From NCBI RefSeq assembly GCF_007845675.1, contig NZ_VOBR01000016.1:142360-206359 (forward strand): a stretch of DNA of 64,000 nt, in the 5' to 3' direction. Shown one piece after another: positions 8,970 through 16,877 of the stretch (its first letter is position 1; the number at the start of each line of letters is the position of its first letter). The notes beneath the pieces were generated by a model. It worked only from the letters and a program-made list of their open reading frames with translations. It had not been told where the DNA came from and ran no database searches. The translations under genes and the position numbers were made by a program. The stretch comes from Lentzea tibetensis. Its GTDB lineage: Bacteria > Actinomycetota > Actinomycetes > Mycobacteriales > Pseudonocardiaceae.

Positions 8970-10040
8970 TCAGGTGAGCGTCGTGAGGACGTGCTCCTCG
9001 GTGACCTGGAGCCCGGTCGCCGCCATGGTCCCGGCGAGCTGGGCGTCCCACGACGCGGCGGGCGGCGGCGTGGTCAGCGTCGGCAGCTCGACGCCCTGCG
9101 TGAGCAGCGCGGCGACCGCGTCGCGGTAGTCGGTCGCGGACATTCGCCATGCCGTGCCGCCGGTCCACGCCAGCACGTCGTCGACCAGCCTGATGCCGTC
9201 CGCGGTGAAGTCGCCGTGGCAGCGGATGCGCGTGCCCCGGTCGGCCAGGCGCGCGAGGTGGTGCCGCGCCTGTGCAGTGAGCCCGTGGTCGAGCACCAGC
9301 AGCGGGCCGGGGAAACCGGACTCCAGCAGGCGCGGGCTGCGGCACACGGTGATCTCGGCGAACTCGGGTGCGCTGTCCAGCGTGAGGTGGCCGTTGGTCG
9401 TCAGCACCGGGTCGGCGAGTCCGTCCCGCAGCACGCCGCAGCGCTCCCACAGGGTGCGCGGATCACGCGGTACGTCCACGCCGTGCGCGAGCGCGGCCGC
9501 GCGCAGGACGATCCGCGCCAGCGGTCGTCCGTCGTCGAGGTCGTTGCCCGCCAACGAGTGCCGTGACACCCACGCGCGCGGTGGTGCGTCGAGCGCCATG
9601 CGGCTGAGCACCTCGGCGGCGCGCGTCGCGAGCATCGGCAGCGCCGGCTGGGGGATCTTGCCGTAGCGGCGCACCTGCTCGATCCACGCCGCCGCCCACG
9701 GCCGCGCGTCCAGCCTGTGCTCGCGCAACGCGAACCGCAGCACCGCGTCCGCCGTCGGCGCCTCCTGCTCGGCCGTCATGCCGACCGGCCTGCCGTGCAC
9801 GGACTCCAGCACGCCGACCAGCGTGGTCCCGGCGGCGCGCAGGTGTTCGTCCAGGCGCGCCAACGAGATCTGCCTGCGCGCCGGGTGCGCGACGGGCTTG
9901 CGCAGCACCTCGCCCAGCGCCTCGGCGGTCGCCGCGTCCTCGACGCGGATGCTGAACGCCGAGCGCCCGCCGCCCTCGAGCGTCTCGCGCGCGAGTTGCC
10001 ACAATTTGGCCAGTTCAGGGCGGTGGTACGGATTTGTCAC
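8970..10040 (-). CDS. jetD: TIGR02679/DUF2399-type protein, Wadjet JetD homologue with degenerate Toprim site
   Basis: This 356-residue protein starts at GTG. It resembles the TIGR02679 family (DUF3323 plus DUF2399), the nuclease subunit of Wadjet type II systems, which cleave plasmid DNA through a Toprim domain. From family knowledge the Toprim motifs read roughly CENP and GDFDWxG. Here they are CRSP (residues 233-236) and GDFTADG (276-282), so the catalytic Glu and the second Asp of DxD are missing. The protein is also shorter than usual. The frame is intact. It sits on the same strand as jetABC but is separated from jetC by two opposite-strand genes and needs its own promoter in 10041-10144. 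Confidence 0.75.
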   Translation of the reverse strand: MTNPYHRPELAKLWQLARETLEGGGRSAFSIRVEDAATAEALGEVLRKPVAHPARRQISLARLDEHLRAAGTTLVGVLESVHGRPVGMTAEQEAPTADAVLRFALREHRLDARPWAAAWIEQVRRYGKIPQPALPMLATRAAEVLSRMALDAPPRAWVSRHSLAGNDLDDGRPLARIVLRAAALAHGVDVPRDPRTLWERCGVLRDGLADPVLTTNGHLTLDSAPEFAEITVCRSPRLLESGFPGPLLVLDHGLTAQARHHLARLADRGTRIRCHGDFTADGIRLVDDVLAWTGGTAWRMSATDYRDAVAALLTQGVELPTLTTPPPAASWDAQLAGTMAATGLQVTEEHVLTTLT

Positions 10041-10089
10041 GCCATCAAAATAGGTTATGGATTCTCGTTCGGCCGCGAACGGGCTTGTC

Positions 10090-10115
10090 TACAATCGCGT
10101 GTGACGGGGGTCACG
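10090..10115 (+). promoter_or_regulatory. Putative -10 element with CRP/GlxR-like operator
   Basis: TACAAT at 10090-10095 is a good -10 hexamer in the spacer between jetD and the plus-strand membrane gene; no clear -35 is seen. Immediately downstream, TGTGA at 10100-10104 and TCACG at 10111-10115 are separated by 6 nt. This fits the CRP/GlxR pattern TGTGA-N6-TCACA with one mismatch. A site overlapping the likely transcription start would repress the membrane protein/lipoprotein pair. This is inferred from pattern only. Confidence 0.4.
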
Positions 10116-10144
10116 CAATCGATCTTGAAGCAAGGCCAGGGGGA

Positions 10145-10804
10145 GTGATCTTGCGGTCCGGACTCGTCGCCACCATCGTTCTCGCTTGCATCGCCGGAGT
10201 CTCGTTCCTCACCGCGTGGCTGATCACCATGGGGTCCAAGGGCGGTGAGCTCGCCGACATCCTGTCCACCTCACTGGGTGCGCTGTCGTTGCTCGTCACC
10301 GCGCTCAGCTTCTCGTTCAACGTCAGGGAGCGCAGGCGGCCCGAGCGGCACGCGAAGGTCCACCGGCCCCGCTGGATGTGGGTCTCGGCGGCACTGCTCA
10401 CGACCGCGCTCGCCGGTGTCGCCGGCTACTTCTGGATCTTCGTCAAGTCGGACATCCCGGTGACCGACCGTGCGCAGATCACCGACGGCGCCCGGATGAA
10501 GGTCGGTGTCGAGGCGGCGATCCACATCCCCGGCGACCCGCCGGATCGCAGGTACTTCGCGTTCGTGCCCGCACTGACCAACCCGACGGCGGTCGGGGAC
10601 TGCGTCGGCTCCGCGCGGCTGAAGATCGCGTTGACGATCGACGGCAGGCGGACCCAGCAGCAGACGGGTGTGCTGCCGCAGCAGGAGATCACGATGGACC
10701 TCGACGGCGTCGCTCGCGAAGCGAAGGTGCTGGTCGTGCTCGACATGCAGGACCCGGCCTGCGAGGTCGACCTGAGCCTCACCGAAGCCGTTCTCTACAA
10801 CTAG
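10145..10804 (+). CDS. Two-helix membrane protein of unknown function
   Basis: GTG at 10145 is preceded by an AGGGGGA stretch and gives 219 residues; TTG at 10151 is an alternative. The protein has two transmembrane helices (about residues 7-26 and 75-95) with a short cytoplasmic basic loop (RERRRPERHAK) near them. An extracytoplasmic domain of about 115 residues with two Cys residues follows. I do not recognise a family. It lies 14 bp upstream of a solute-binding lipoprotein gene and likely forms a two-gene operon with it. The pair is inserted, in opposite orientation, between jetD and jetC. Confidence 0.7.
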   Translation: MILRSGLVATIVLACIAGVSFLTAWLITMGSKGGELADILSTSLGALSLLVTALSFSFNVRERRRPERHAKVHRPRWMWVSAALLTTALAGVAGYFWIFVKSDIPVTDRAQITDGARMKVGVEAAIHIPGDPPDRRYFAFVPALTNPTAVGDCVGSARLKIALTIDGRRTQQQTGVLPQQEITMDLDGVAREAKVLVVLDMQDPACEVDLSLTEAVLYN

Positions 10805-10818
10805 GAAGAGCTGTCGCC

Positions 10819-11664
10819 ATGCTTCGCCTTCTCGCTGTCCTGCTGGCCGCGGCGCTGCTCGCCGCGTGCGGCTCCCAGGGCAGAACACCGACCACCGCCG
10901 CGTCGGCGCCGACCACGCGCGAAGCAGCCGCCGCGCCGCCGCTCAACGTCGGCGTGTCCACGGACCTCCCCGGTGTCGGCAGCTTCGACGCGAGCGCGCA
11001 CGTGCGGTCCGGGTTCGACGTCGACCTGTACCGCTGGCTGGCCAACGAGAGCCCCGAGTTCACCCCGGTCGAGGTCGACCTGCCGATCAAGGACCGGGTG
11101 AACGCGTTGGTGGACAAGAAGGTCGGCATCGTGGTGGCCGGTTTCTCCATCACCGACGAGCGCCGCAAGTCGATCTCGTTCGCGGGCCCCTACCTGGAGA
11201 CCCAGCAGGGCGTGCTGATCCGCGCCGACGACAAGCGGATCGCCGTCGTCAACGACCTCAGCGGCAAGACGGTGTGCGCGCCGCGGGGCAGCACGTCGCT
11301 GGCGCAGCTGTCCCAGGCGCAGCAGGGCCGGATCACGATCGTCGAGGTCACCGGCTCGCAGGAGTGCGTCGACAAGCTGGTCGCCGGTCAGGTGGACGCC
11401 TTCTCCACCGACCAGCTGATGCTCTACGGGTTCGCCAGGAAGGACGCGGCGCGGGTCGCCGTGGTGCCGAACCTCGTCTTCGGCGCCAAGGAGCGCTACG
11501 GCATCGGGCTGCCCAAGGGTGACGTCGCGTTGTGCAGGCAGCTCAGCGAGAAGCTCCGCACGTTCATGACGAGCGGGGCGTGGGAGGAGTTCTTCCGCAC
11601 GAACTTCGGCGAGCTCAGCCCGGCCGGGTACAAGCCGGACCCGTACGTGCTCGACCCCTGCTGA
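10819..11664 (+). CDS. Amino-acid-type (family 3) solute-binding lipoprotein
   Basis: This 281-residue protein starts at ATG with GGAAG upstream. It has a lipoprotein signal with lipobox LLAACGS, then a Thr/Ala linker. A bacterial extracellular solute-binding protein family 3 domain follows, with LNVGVSTDLPG at the start, FDVDLYRWLAN, the DERRKSISFAGPY motif and a SGKTVCAPRGSTS lobe-2 entry. Such proteins usually bind glutamine, glutamate or related polar amino acids. No ABC permease or ATPase is adjacent, so with the upstream membrane protein it may sense rather than transport. Its TGA directly abuts the jetC stop (TGATCA), with zero intergenic bases. Confidence 0.85.
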   Translation: MLRLLAVLLAAALLAACGSQGRTPTTAASAPTTREAAAAPPLNVGVSTDLPGVGSFDASAHVRSGFDVDLYRWLANESPEFTPVEVDLPIKDRVNALVDKKVGIVVAGFSITDERRKSISFAGPYLETQQGVLIRADDKRIAVVNDLSGKTVCAPRGSTSLAQLSQAQQGRITIVEVTGSQECVDKLVAGQVDAFSTDQLMLYGFARKDAARVAVVPNLVFGAKERYGIGLPKGDVALCRQLSEKLRTFMTSGAWEEFFRTNFGELSPAGYKPDPYVLDPC

Positions 11665-14600
11665 TCACGGATCGACCCGGTCCAGCGCCGCCCCGTCCCA
11701 CGTGGTCTGCGTGCACGCCACCCCGCGCCCGTTCTTGGGCCGCAGCACGTCGTAGATGTGCATGCGCGGAATCTTGTCCGACACGCCCCACCCGGACGGC
11801 CAGGTGATCACCCAGTCCATGTCCAGGTCGACGAGCAGGCCGAGCATGCGGGCGATCGTCGGGTCGTCGAGGCGTTCGAACGCCTCGTCCAGCAGCACCA
11901 GGCGCAGCGGGTCGAACTCGCCGGACACCGCGTCGTAGAAGCTGGCCGCCGCGGCGAACAGGGTCACGTACGAGATCAGGCGGGTCTCGCCGGACGACAG
12001 CTGGCGCAGGCGCCGTTCGCGCGGGTTGCCGTCCGGGCCGGTGTCGGCGACGGTCACCGTGAACTGGTGCCACGTGCGGTAGTCCAGCGCGCGAGAGAGG
12101 ATCTCGGCGTAGCCGCCGGTGTGCGTGTCGCGCTCGGCCTCGATGCGTTCGGTGAACACGCGGCGCAAGGTCGCGTCCTGCTCGGGCGTGCGTTCACCGA
12201 ACGGCAGGCGCACCAGTGCGAGCGCCTGGCGCGTCTCGTCGTCCAGCGCCGAGCTCGACTTCCAGGACAGCTTCACGTGCACGCCCTGGCTCGACCGCGC
12301 CTGGGACAGCACCTCGTTCATCCGCTTCGTCAGGTCCTCGGCCACCGAGATCTGGCCGCGCAGCCACTCGGCCAGGTCGCGGATCAGGTAGTCGGCGAAG
12401 ATGCTCTGGTACTGCTCGTCGAGGAAACCGCGCTGCTCGGCCAGTTTCGTCGTCACCTGGCGGGCGGCGACCGCGACCGGGCGCGCGCCCTCCTCGCCGG
12501 TCACCGTCACGGTCAGCAGGCCCGCGTGCTGCTCGGCGGCGATGTCGTGGCTGCCGGACAACGACGTCTGCAACGCCTGCAGCTTGCTGATCACCGTCGC
12601 CTCACCCGCACCGCGCCGGTCGCCCGCCTCCGTGATCGCGGCGCGCACCGCGGCGTGGTCACCGTCCACCTCGGGCAGTGCGGCGACGAGCAGGCCCGGT
12701 GCGCGCACGGTCGCGTCGAACTGCGACACCGCACGGACCTCGGCGTCCTCGGCCTCGGTGACCTGCTCGGAGTTGGTCTCCAGCAACGCTTCCAGCTTCG
12801 CGGCCTGTTCGCGGGCCGCGGTGACCTGCTCGCGCACGGTCTTCAGGTCCGTGCGCATCTGCTTGCGCTGCGACTCCAGCGACGTCAGCTGTCCGGCGAT
12901 CTCGCGCGCCTCGCCGCCGATCGCGTCGGTCAGCTCCGCCAGCGTGCTCGCCTGGGCCGCGTAGTCGACGCACCGCGCGTCCGCGTCCGACTCGGCGGTC
13001 TCGCGGTCCTGCACGGACTCGTGGTAGCGGTGCGCGGCGTCGGTCAGGTCGGAGATCGTGCCCTGGCAACGCTTCCGCATCGCGTCACCGAGCCGGTCCG
13101 CGATGCGCTGCGCCTCGGCGGCCGCCGACTGGGCGTGCCGCAGGCCGTCCGAGTCGGCGGGCAGGCCCGCGTCACCGGCCTGCTTCACCAGCTCGCCGCG
13201 CGCGGCTTCCACGCGCGTCGCGGCCGTGTCCAGCTCGGCGCGGAGCTCCTGGGTGCGCTGTTGCGCGCGTTCGGCCGACTCCTCCGCCGACTGCACGCGG
13301 CTGTGCTTCGCGATCAGCTCGCCATCGGCGGGGAACTCCGCCAGGTGCGACTCCCAGGCAGCGACCTGCTCGTGCGCGCCGGCCAGTTCCTCTTCAGCCA
13401 CACCGAGTTCGGCGCGCAACGACGCCAGCTGGTCCTCGAGGTCCGAGATCCGGCGCTGCCGTGCCGCCTCGCGCGCACCGGCGCCGATGAACTCGGCTTC
13501 CGGCTTGCTCCACCGCCCGGTGAGCACACCCGCACGCCAGCCGCCGTCAACCGACAGCACCAGCGCGTTGTCGTCGTCGAGCGCCACCGCGGCCAGCAGC
13601 TCTGCCACCAGCTCCTCGGCCACCGGCGACCCCTCCACCGCCGGCACGAGCACGTCGGCCAGCGAACGACCGGCGACTGCGGGCCGCGAGGTCGCGACGA
13701 CGTAGCCGTCGCACGAGCCCTCGGTGACCCACGCGTCGAGCAGGCCGCTCGCCTGCAACGCCGCCTCCAGCCCGGCTCGTTCGGAGTCGCTCAGCGATGA
13801 AGTGAAGTCCACCAACCGGTAGAAGGGTGCGCCGCTGGCAGAATCCCGTTGTGCCGCAACGTACTTGCCCGGCTCGGGGACGCGCTCGTCACCGGAGCGC
13901 AGGCCGGCCAGCTCGGCGTCCAGCTCGTCGATGCGCGTGCGGAGCTCGGTGCGCTGCTGGGAGAACGCGTGCGCGGCGTCGCGGGCGGCCTGCACCAGCG
14001 GGCCCGTCCACTCGCGGGCCATGCCGGTCAACGCCCGCGCGCCTGCCGGGTCGATCACCGACGGCAGTGCGAACTCCTGCTCCGGCCGTTCACCGGCCAG
14101 CGGGCCCGCACCGCACCACGTCTCGACGCTCGAGAGCCACGCGGAGGTCAGTGACGCGAGCTCCTGCACCTCCTGGTTGCGCAGCGCGGTCGACTCGGTC
14201 GCGGCGAGCTGCGAGTCGCGTGCCTTCTGCCGCAACGAGTCCACGGACAGCTGCTGCGCGTCCAGCTCCAGCGCCTGCTGGTGCAACGCCAAGGCCAACG
14301 CACCCCGTTGCCGCGCAAGGGAGGCGATGGAGGTCGTGGCGTCGGATGCCTTGCCCAACGCGGTGACGACGTCCTCGGTCGCGGCGGCGGGCGGTACGCG
14401 CCGTTCGATCGGCAGGGGCTCGGACTCGGGGTCCGGCTTGGCGCGCACCGATGCCGTGACAACGGAAGCCGACGCGTCCGGCACCTGCGGCACGACGGGC
14501 GCGAGCGAGTCGTCCATGCCCGCGGCACGCAGGTGCTGGCGCAGCGGCTCGCTCAGCTCGGCGGCCGAACCCAGGTCCTCGGCGAGGCGGCGCAACAGGC

Positions 14601-15690
14601 GCAGCACACCCTCGACGGCCGCGTCCTCCTGCGCCCGTTGCTTCGCGGCCATCTCCAGCGCCGCGATCGCGGAGGAACGCTTCTCCGCCACCAGGTTCTC
14701 GCGCGTCTTCAGGTCCTGCAGATCGCGGAACGCGGGCAGTTCCTTCAGCGCCGCGATGGTCTCCTCGGCCTGCTGCTCACCGGTCTCGAGCTCGCCGAGC
14801 GACTGCTCCGACGACACCCGCTCCGACCGCGTCTGGTCCAGCTGGCCGGACAGCTTCGCCTGCTCGCGCCGCAGCCGCGCGACGGACTTCTCGGCCGCGT
14901 CCAGCTTCTCCGCCGACGAGCGCAGCCCGCCGAACGCGTAGTCCGAGTACGTCTTGAGGAACGTGCCCAGCGCACTGTCCGCGGAGGACAGTCGCGTGAT
15001 GTTCTCGCGGATCGACTCGAGGTCGTCGAACGACGTCGCCAGCTGCTCGATCATGACCTGGTCCAGCGGCGGCAGCGCGTCCGACAGGATCTGCTCCAGC
15101 TGGCCTTCCAGCACCTTCAGTCCGACGTCCGGGTTGCGCAGCGTGCGCTGCAGGTGCAGCAGGTCCGGGTAGCGCGCGGCAGGCACGCCGTAGACGGTCT
15201 CCGCGATCTTGGCGCGGAACGCCGCGTCCTCGAACACGCAGTCCGCGCCGATCACGTCACGCAGGTTCGCGGGCCCCAGCGGCACCCGGTCCGGCCCGGC
15301 GAGCTGCAGGTCGTGGCCGACCCGCATGCCGGTGACGAACCGCCACGAGTCCGTGATCGCCTGCGACGTCTTGGACGCCTTCACGCCGAGTCCGCAGGTC
15401 AGGAACTCCTCGTCGCGCTTGAGCTCCACCCACGCGTACCCGATGCGGTTCGGGCCGCCGTCGTAGTCGTCCAGCATGAGCCGCCGGATGCTGACCGTGT
15501 CGAAGCCCTTCGAACCGAGCTGACGCAGGTCGCCGTCGAGGCACAGCGGCAGCAGCAGCTCGAGCGTGCGCGACTTGCCGGAGCCGTTGGTGCCCTGGAA
15601 GATCGCGCGCCCACCGGAGAAGTCGAACGTCTGCTCGGTGTACTGCCAGATGTTGACGATGCCGCCGCGGTGCAGCCGCCACCTGCTCAT
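11665..15690 (-). CDS. jetC: SMC-like ATPase, TIGR02680 type, Wadjet JetC homologue
   Basis: This 1341-residue MukB/SbcC-like protein has Walker A GTNGSGKS at residues 33-40. Long coiled-coil segments rich in Glu, Ala, Arg and Gln flank a central hinge-like region (about residues 600-780). The ABC signature LSSGETRL and Walker B LVLLDEAFERLDD (near residue 1265) lie close to the C-terminus. In Wadjet, JetC works with JetA (kleisin) and JetB to extrude DNA loops and bring circular plasmids to JetD. All ATPase motifs are intact. Its ATG overlaps the jetB stop by 4 nt. Confidence 0.88.
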   Translation of the reverse strand: MSRWRLHRGGIVNIWQYTEQTFDFSGGRAIFQGTNGSGKSRTLELLLPLCLDGDLRQLGSKGFDTVSIRRLMLDDYDGGPNRIGYAWVELKRDEEFLTCGLGVKASKTSQAITDSWRFVTGMRVGHDLQLAGPDRVPLGPANLRDVIGADCVFEDAAFRAKIAETVYGVPAARYPDLLHLQRTLRNPDVGLKVLEGQLEQILSDALPPLDQVMIEQLATSFDDLESIRENITRLSSADSALGTFLKTYSDYAFGGLRSSAEKLDAAEKSVARLRREQAKLSGQLDQTRSERVSSEQSLGELETGEQQAEETIAALKELPAFRDLQDLKTRENLVAEKRSSAIAALEMAAKQRAQEDAAVEGVLRLLRRLAEDLGSAAELSEPLRQHLRAAGMDDSLAPVVPQVPDASASVVTASVRAKPDPESEPLPIERRVPPAAATEDVVTALGKASDATTSIASLARQRGALALALHQQALELDAQQLSVDSLRQKARDSQLAATESTALRNQEVQELASLTSAWLSSVETWCGAGPLAGERPEQEFALPSVIDPAGARALTGMAREWTGPLVQAARDAAHAFSQQRTELRTRIDELDAELAGLRSGDERVPEPGKYVAAQRDSASGAPFYRLVDFTSSLSDSERAGLEAALQASGLLDAWVTEGSCDGYVVATSRPAVAGRSLADVLVPAVEGSPVAEELVAELLAAVALDDDNALVLSVDGGWRAGVLTGRWSKPEAEFIGAGAREAARQRRISDLEDQLASLRAELGVAEEELAGAHEQVAAWESHLAEFPADGELIAKHSRVQSAEESAERAQQRTQELRAELDTAATRVEAARGELVKQAGDAGLPADSDGLRHAQSAAAEAQRIADRLGDAMRKRCQGTISDLTDAAHRYHESVQDRETAESDADARCVDYAAQASTLAELTDAIGGEAREIAGQLTSLESQRKQMRTDLKTVREQVTAAREQAAKLEALLETNSEQVTEAEDAEVRAVSQFDATVRAPGLLVAALPEVDGDHAAVRAAITEAGDRRGAGEATVISKLQALQTSLSGSHDIAAEQHAGLLTVTVTGEEGARPVAVAARQVTTKLAEQRGFLDEQYQSIFADYLIRDLAEWLRGQISVAEDLTKRMNEVLSQARSSQGVHVKLSWKSSSALDDETRQALALVRLPFGERTPEQDATLRRVFTERIEAERDTHTGGYAEILSRALDYRTWHQFTVTVADTGPDGNPRERRLRQLSSGETRLISYVTLFAAAASFYDAVSGEFDPLRLVLLDEAFERLDDPTIARMLGLLVDLDMDWVITWPSGWGVSDKIPRMHIYDVLRPKNGRGVACTQTTWDGAALDRVDP

Positions 15691-16877
15691 GACGCGTTCT
15701 CCTCATCGAACAGGGACCAGCTGGGCACTACCTCGGCCACGGGTTCCGGCACGGCTTCCCGTTCCGGATCGCCGTCCGGCACCGGGATCCACCGGTGCGC
15801 CGCCGCGCTGATCGACCAGCCGTCGTCGCACGGGACAGCGAGTCCCATGCGCCGCAACAACTCCGTCACCTCGTCGGTCAACCGGTCGAGGTCGTCGGTG
15901 AACTGCTTCGACCACGCCGCCGGGTAGTCCTCGACGAGCACGGCGCACGCCTCACGAATCCGTTGCCGGGCAACGACATGCCGTGCGGGCGCGTCTTCGT
16001 GCTCGTGCTCCACCAGCTCGGGCAGTGCGAGCAACGCGATGCGCGCGACCGTCGAGGTGCCGGGGAAGTAGAGGTCGGTGAGGACGTCCTCGGGATCGGA
16101 CGTCAGCACGCCCTCGACCCGGCACTCGGTGTAGAGGCCGAAGCACTGCTCCAGCAACGCGGTTTCCTTGCGCTGGTTGCGGCGCAGCCACTCGGACTGG
16201 TCGTCCGGCAGGTCCGCGTACAGCACCAGCGGCGTCTCGACGAGCTTGCGGCGCACCGCGTGCTCGACGCCGCGCGGGCCGGGACGCGCGGCGAGCCGCA
16301 CCAGGTGCTCCGGCGACTCGGCCTCGCCGACCGGGCCCGTGACGAGCTGGCCGAGCAGGTCCGTGTCGATGGTGATCAGCGCTTCCTGCGGCACGGTGTC
16401 CTGCACGACCGTGCCCTCGGTCTCGTGCACCACGCCCAGCGACACCAGGTGGCGCAGCGCGGCGGTGAGCGCACGGCGTTCGGTGATGTCGTCCGGCGCG
16501 TCGATGCCCGCTTCCGTCGCGGCGGCGCGGATGTCGGCCACCAGCCGTGACAGCAGCGTCTGGCGGCCGGTGCCGGTCAGCACGGCCAGCGTCAGCGCCA
16601 GGTAGGCATACGCGCGCGGCGACAGACCCAGCACGCCACGGGTGTCGTCGTTGCCGGGGCCGGACTTGTACAGGCGCGCGAAGCGGCGTTCGACGACCAG
16701 CCGGTAGCCCAGCAGGCCGGCGAAGAGGTCCTGGAGCACCGCGCGGTGCCGGTAGACGAGCGTGAGCAGCTCGCCGTCCGGGCCGTCCGTGCGCAGCAAC
16801 GGCCTGCGCAGCAACGTGCGCGCGCAGCGCACCACGTTCGCGGCGTCGATGTCCGAGAGCTCGTCGAGTTGGTTCAT
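15687..16877 (-). CDS. jetB: TIGR02678/DUF2398 protein, Wadjet JetB homologue
   Basis: The frame is open far upstream, but the start MNQLDELS at 16875-16877 overlaps the jetA stop (ATGA) and gives 396 residues, a usual length for DUF2398. The sequence carries the family pattern LLRRPLLR ... YRHRAVLQDLFAGLLGYRL, followed by winged-helix-like repeats. In type II Wadjet systems this protein occupies the MukE/KITE-like position, bridging kleisin and SMC. It is translationally coupled to both jetA and jetC, so the three products are probably made in fixed ratio. Confidence 0.85.
   Translation of the reverse strand: MNQLDELSDIDAANVVRCARTLLRRPLLRTDGPDGELLTLVYRHRAVLQDLFAGLLGYRLVVERRFARLYKSGPGNDDTRGVLGLSPRAYAYLALTLAVLTGTGRQTLLSRLVADIRAAATEAGIDAPDDITERRALTAALRHLVSLGVVHETEGTVVQDTVPQEALITIDTDLLGQLVTGPVGEAESPEHLVRLAARPGPRGVEHAVRRKLVETPLVLYADLPDDQSEWLRRNQRKETALLEQCFGLYTECRVEGVLTSDPEDVLTDLYFPGTSTVARIALLALPELVEHEHEDAPARHVVARQRIREACAVLVEDYPAAWSKQFTDDLDRLTDEVTELLRRMGLAVPCDDGWSISAAAHRWIPVPDGDPEREAVPEPVAEVVPSWSLFDEENAS

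Noticed and set aside
11758-13800. Long plus-strand open frame antisense to jetC
   Set aside because: Composition is Arg/Gly/Leu/His-biased with no domains, while the minus-strand frame has complete SMC ATPase motifs.
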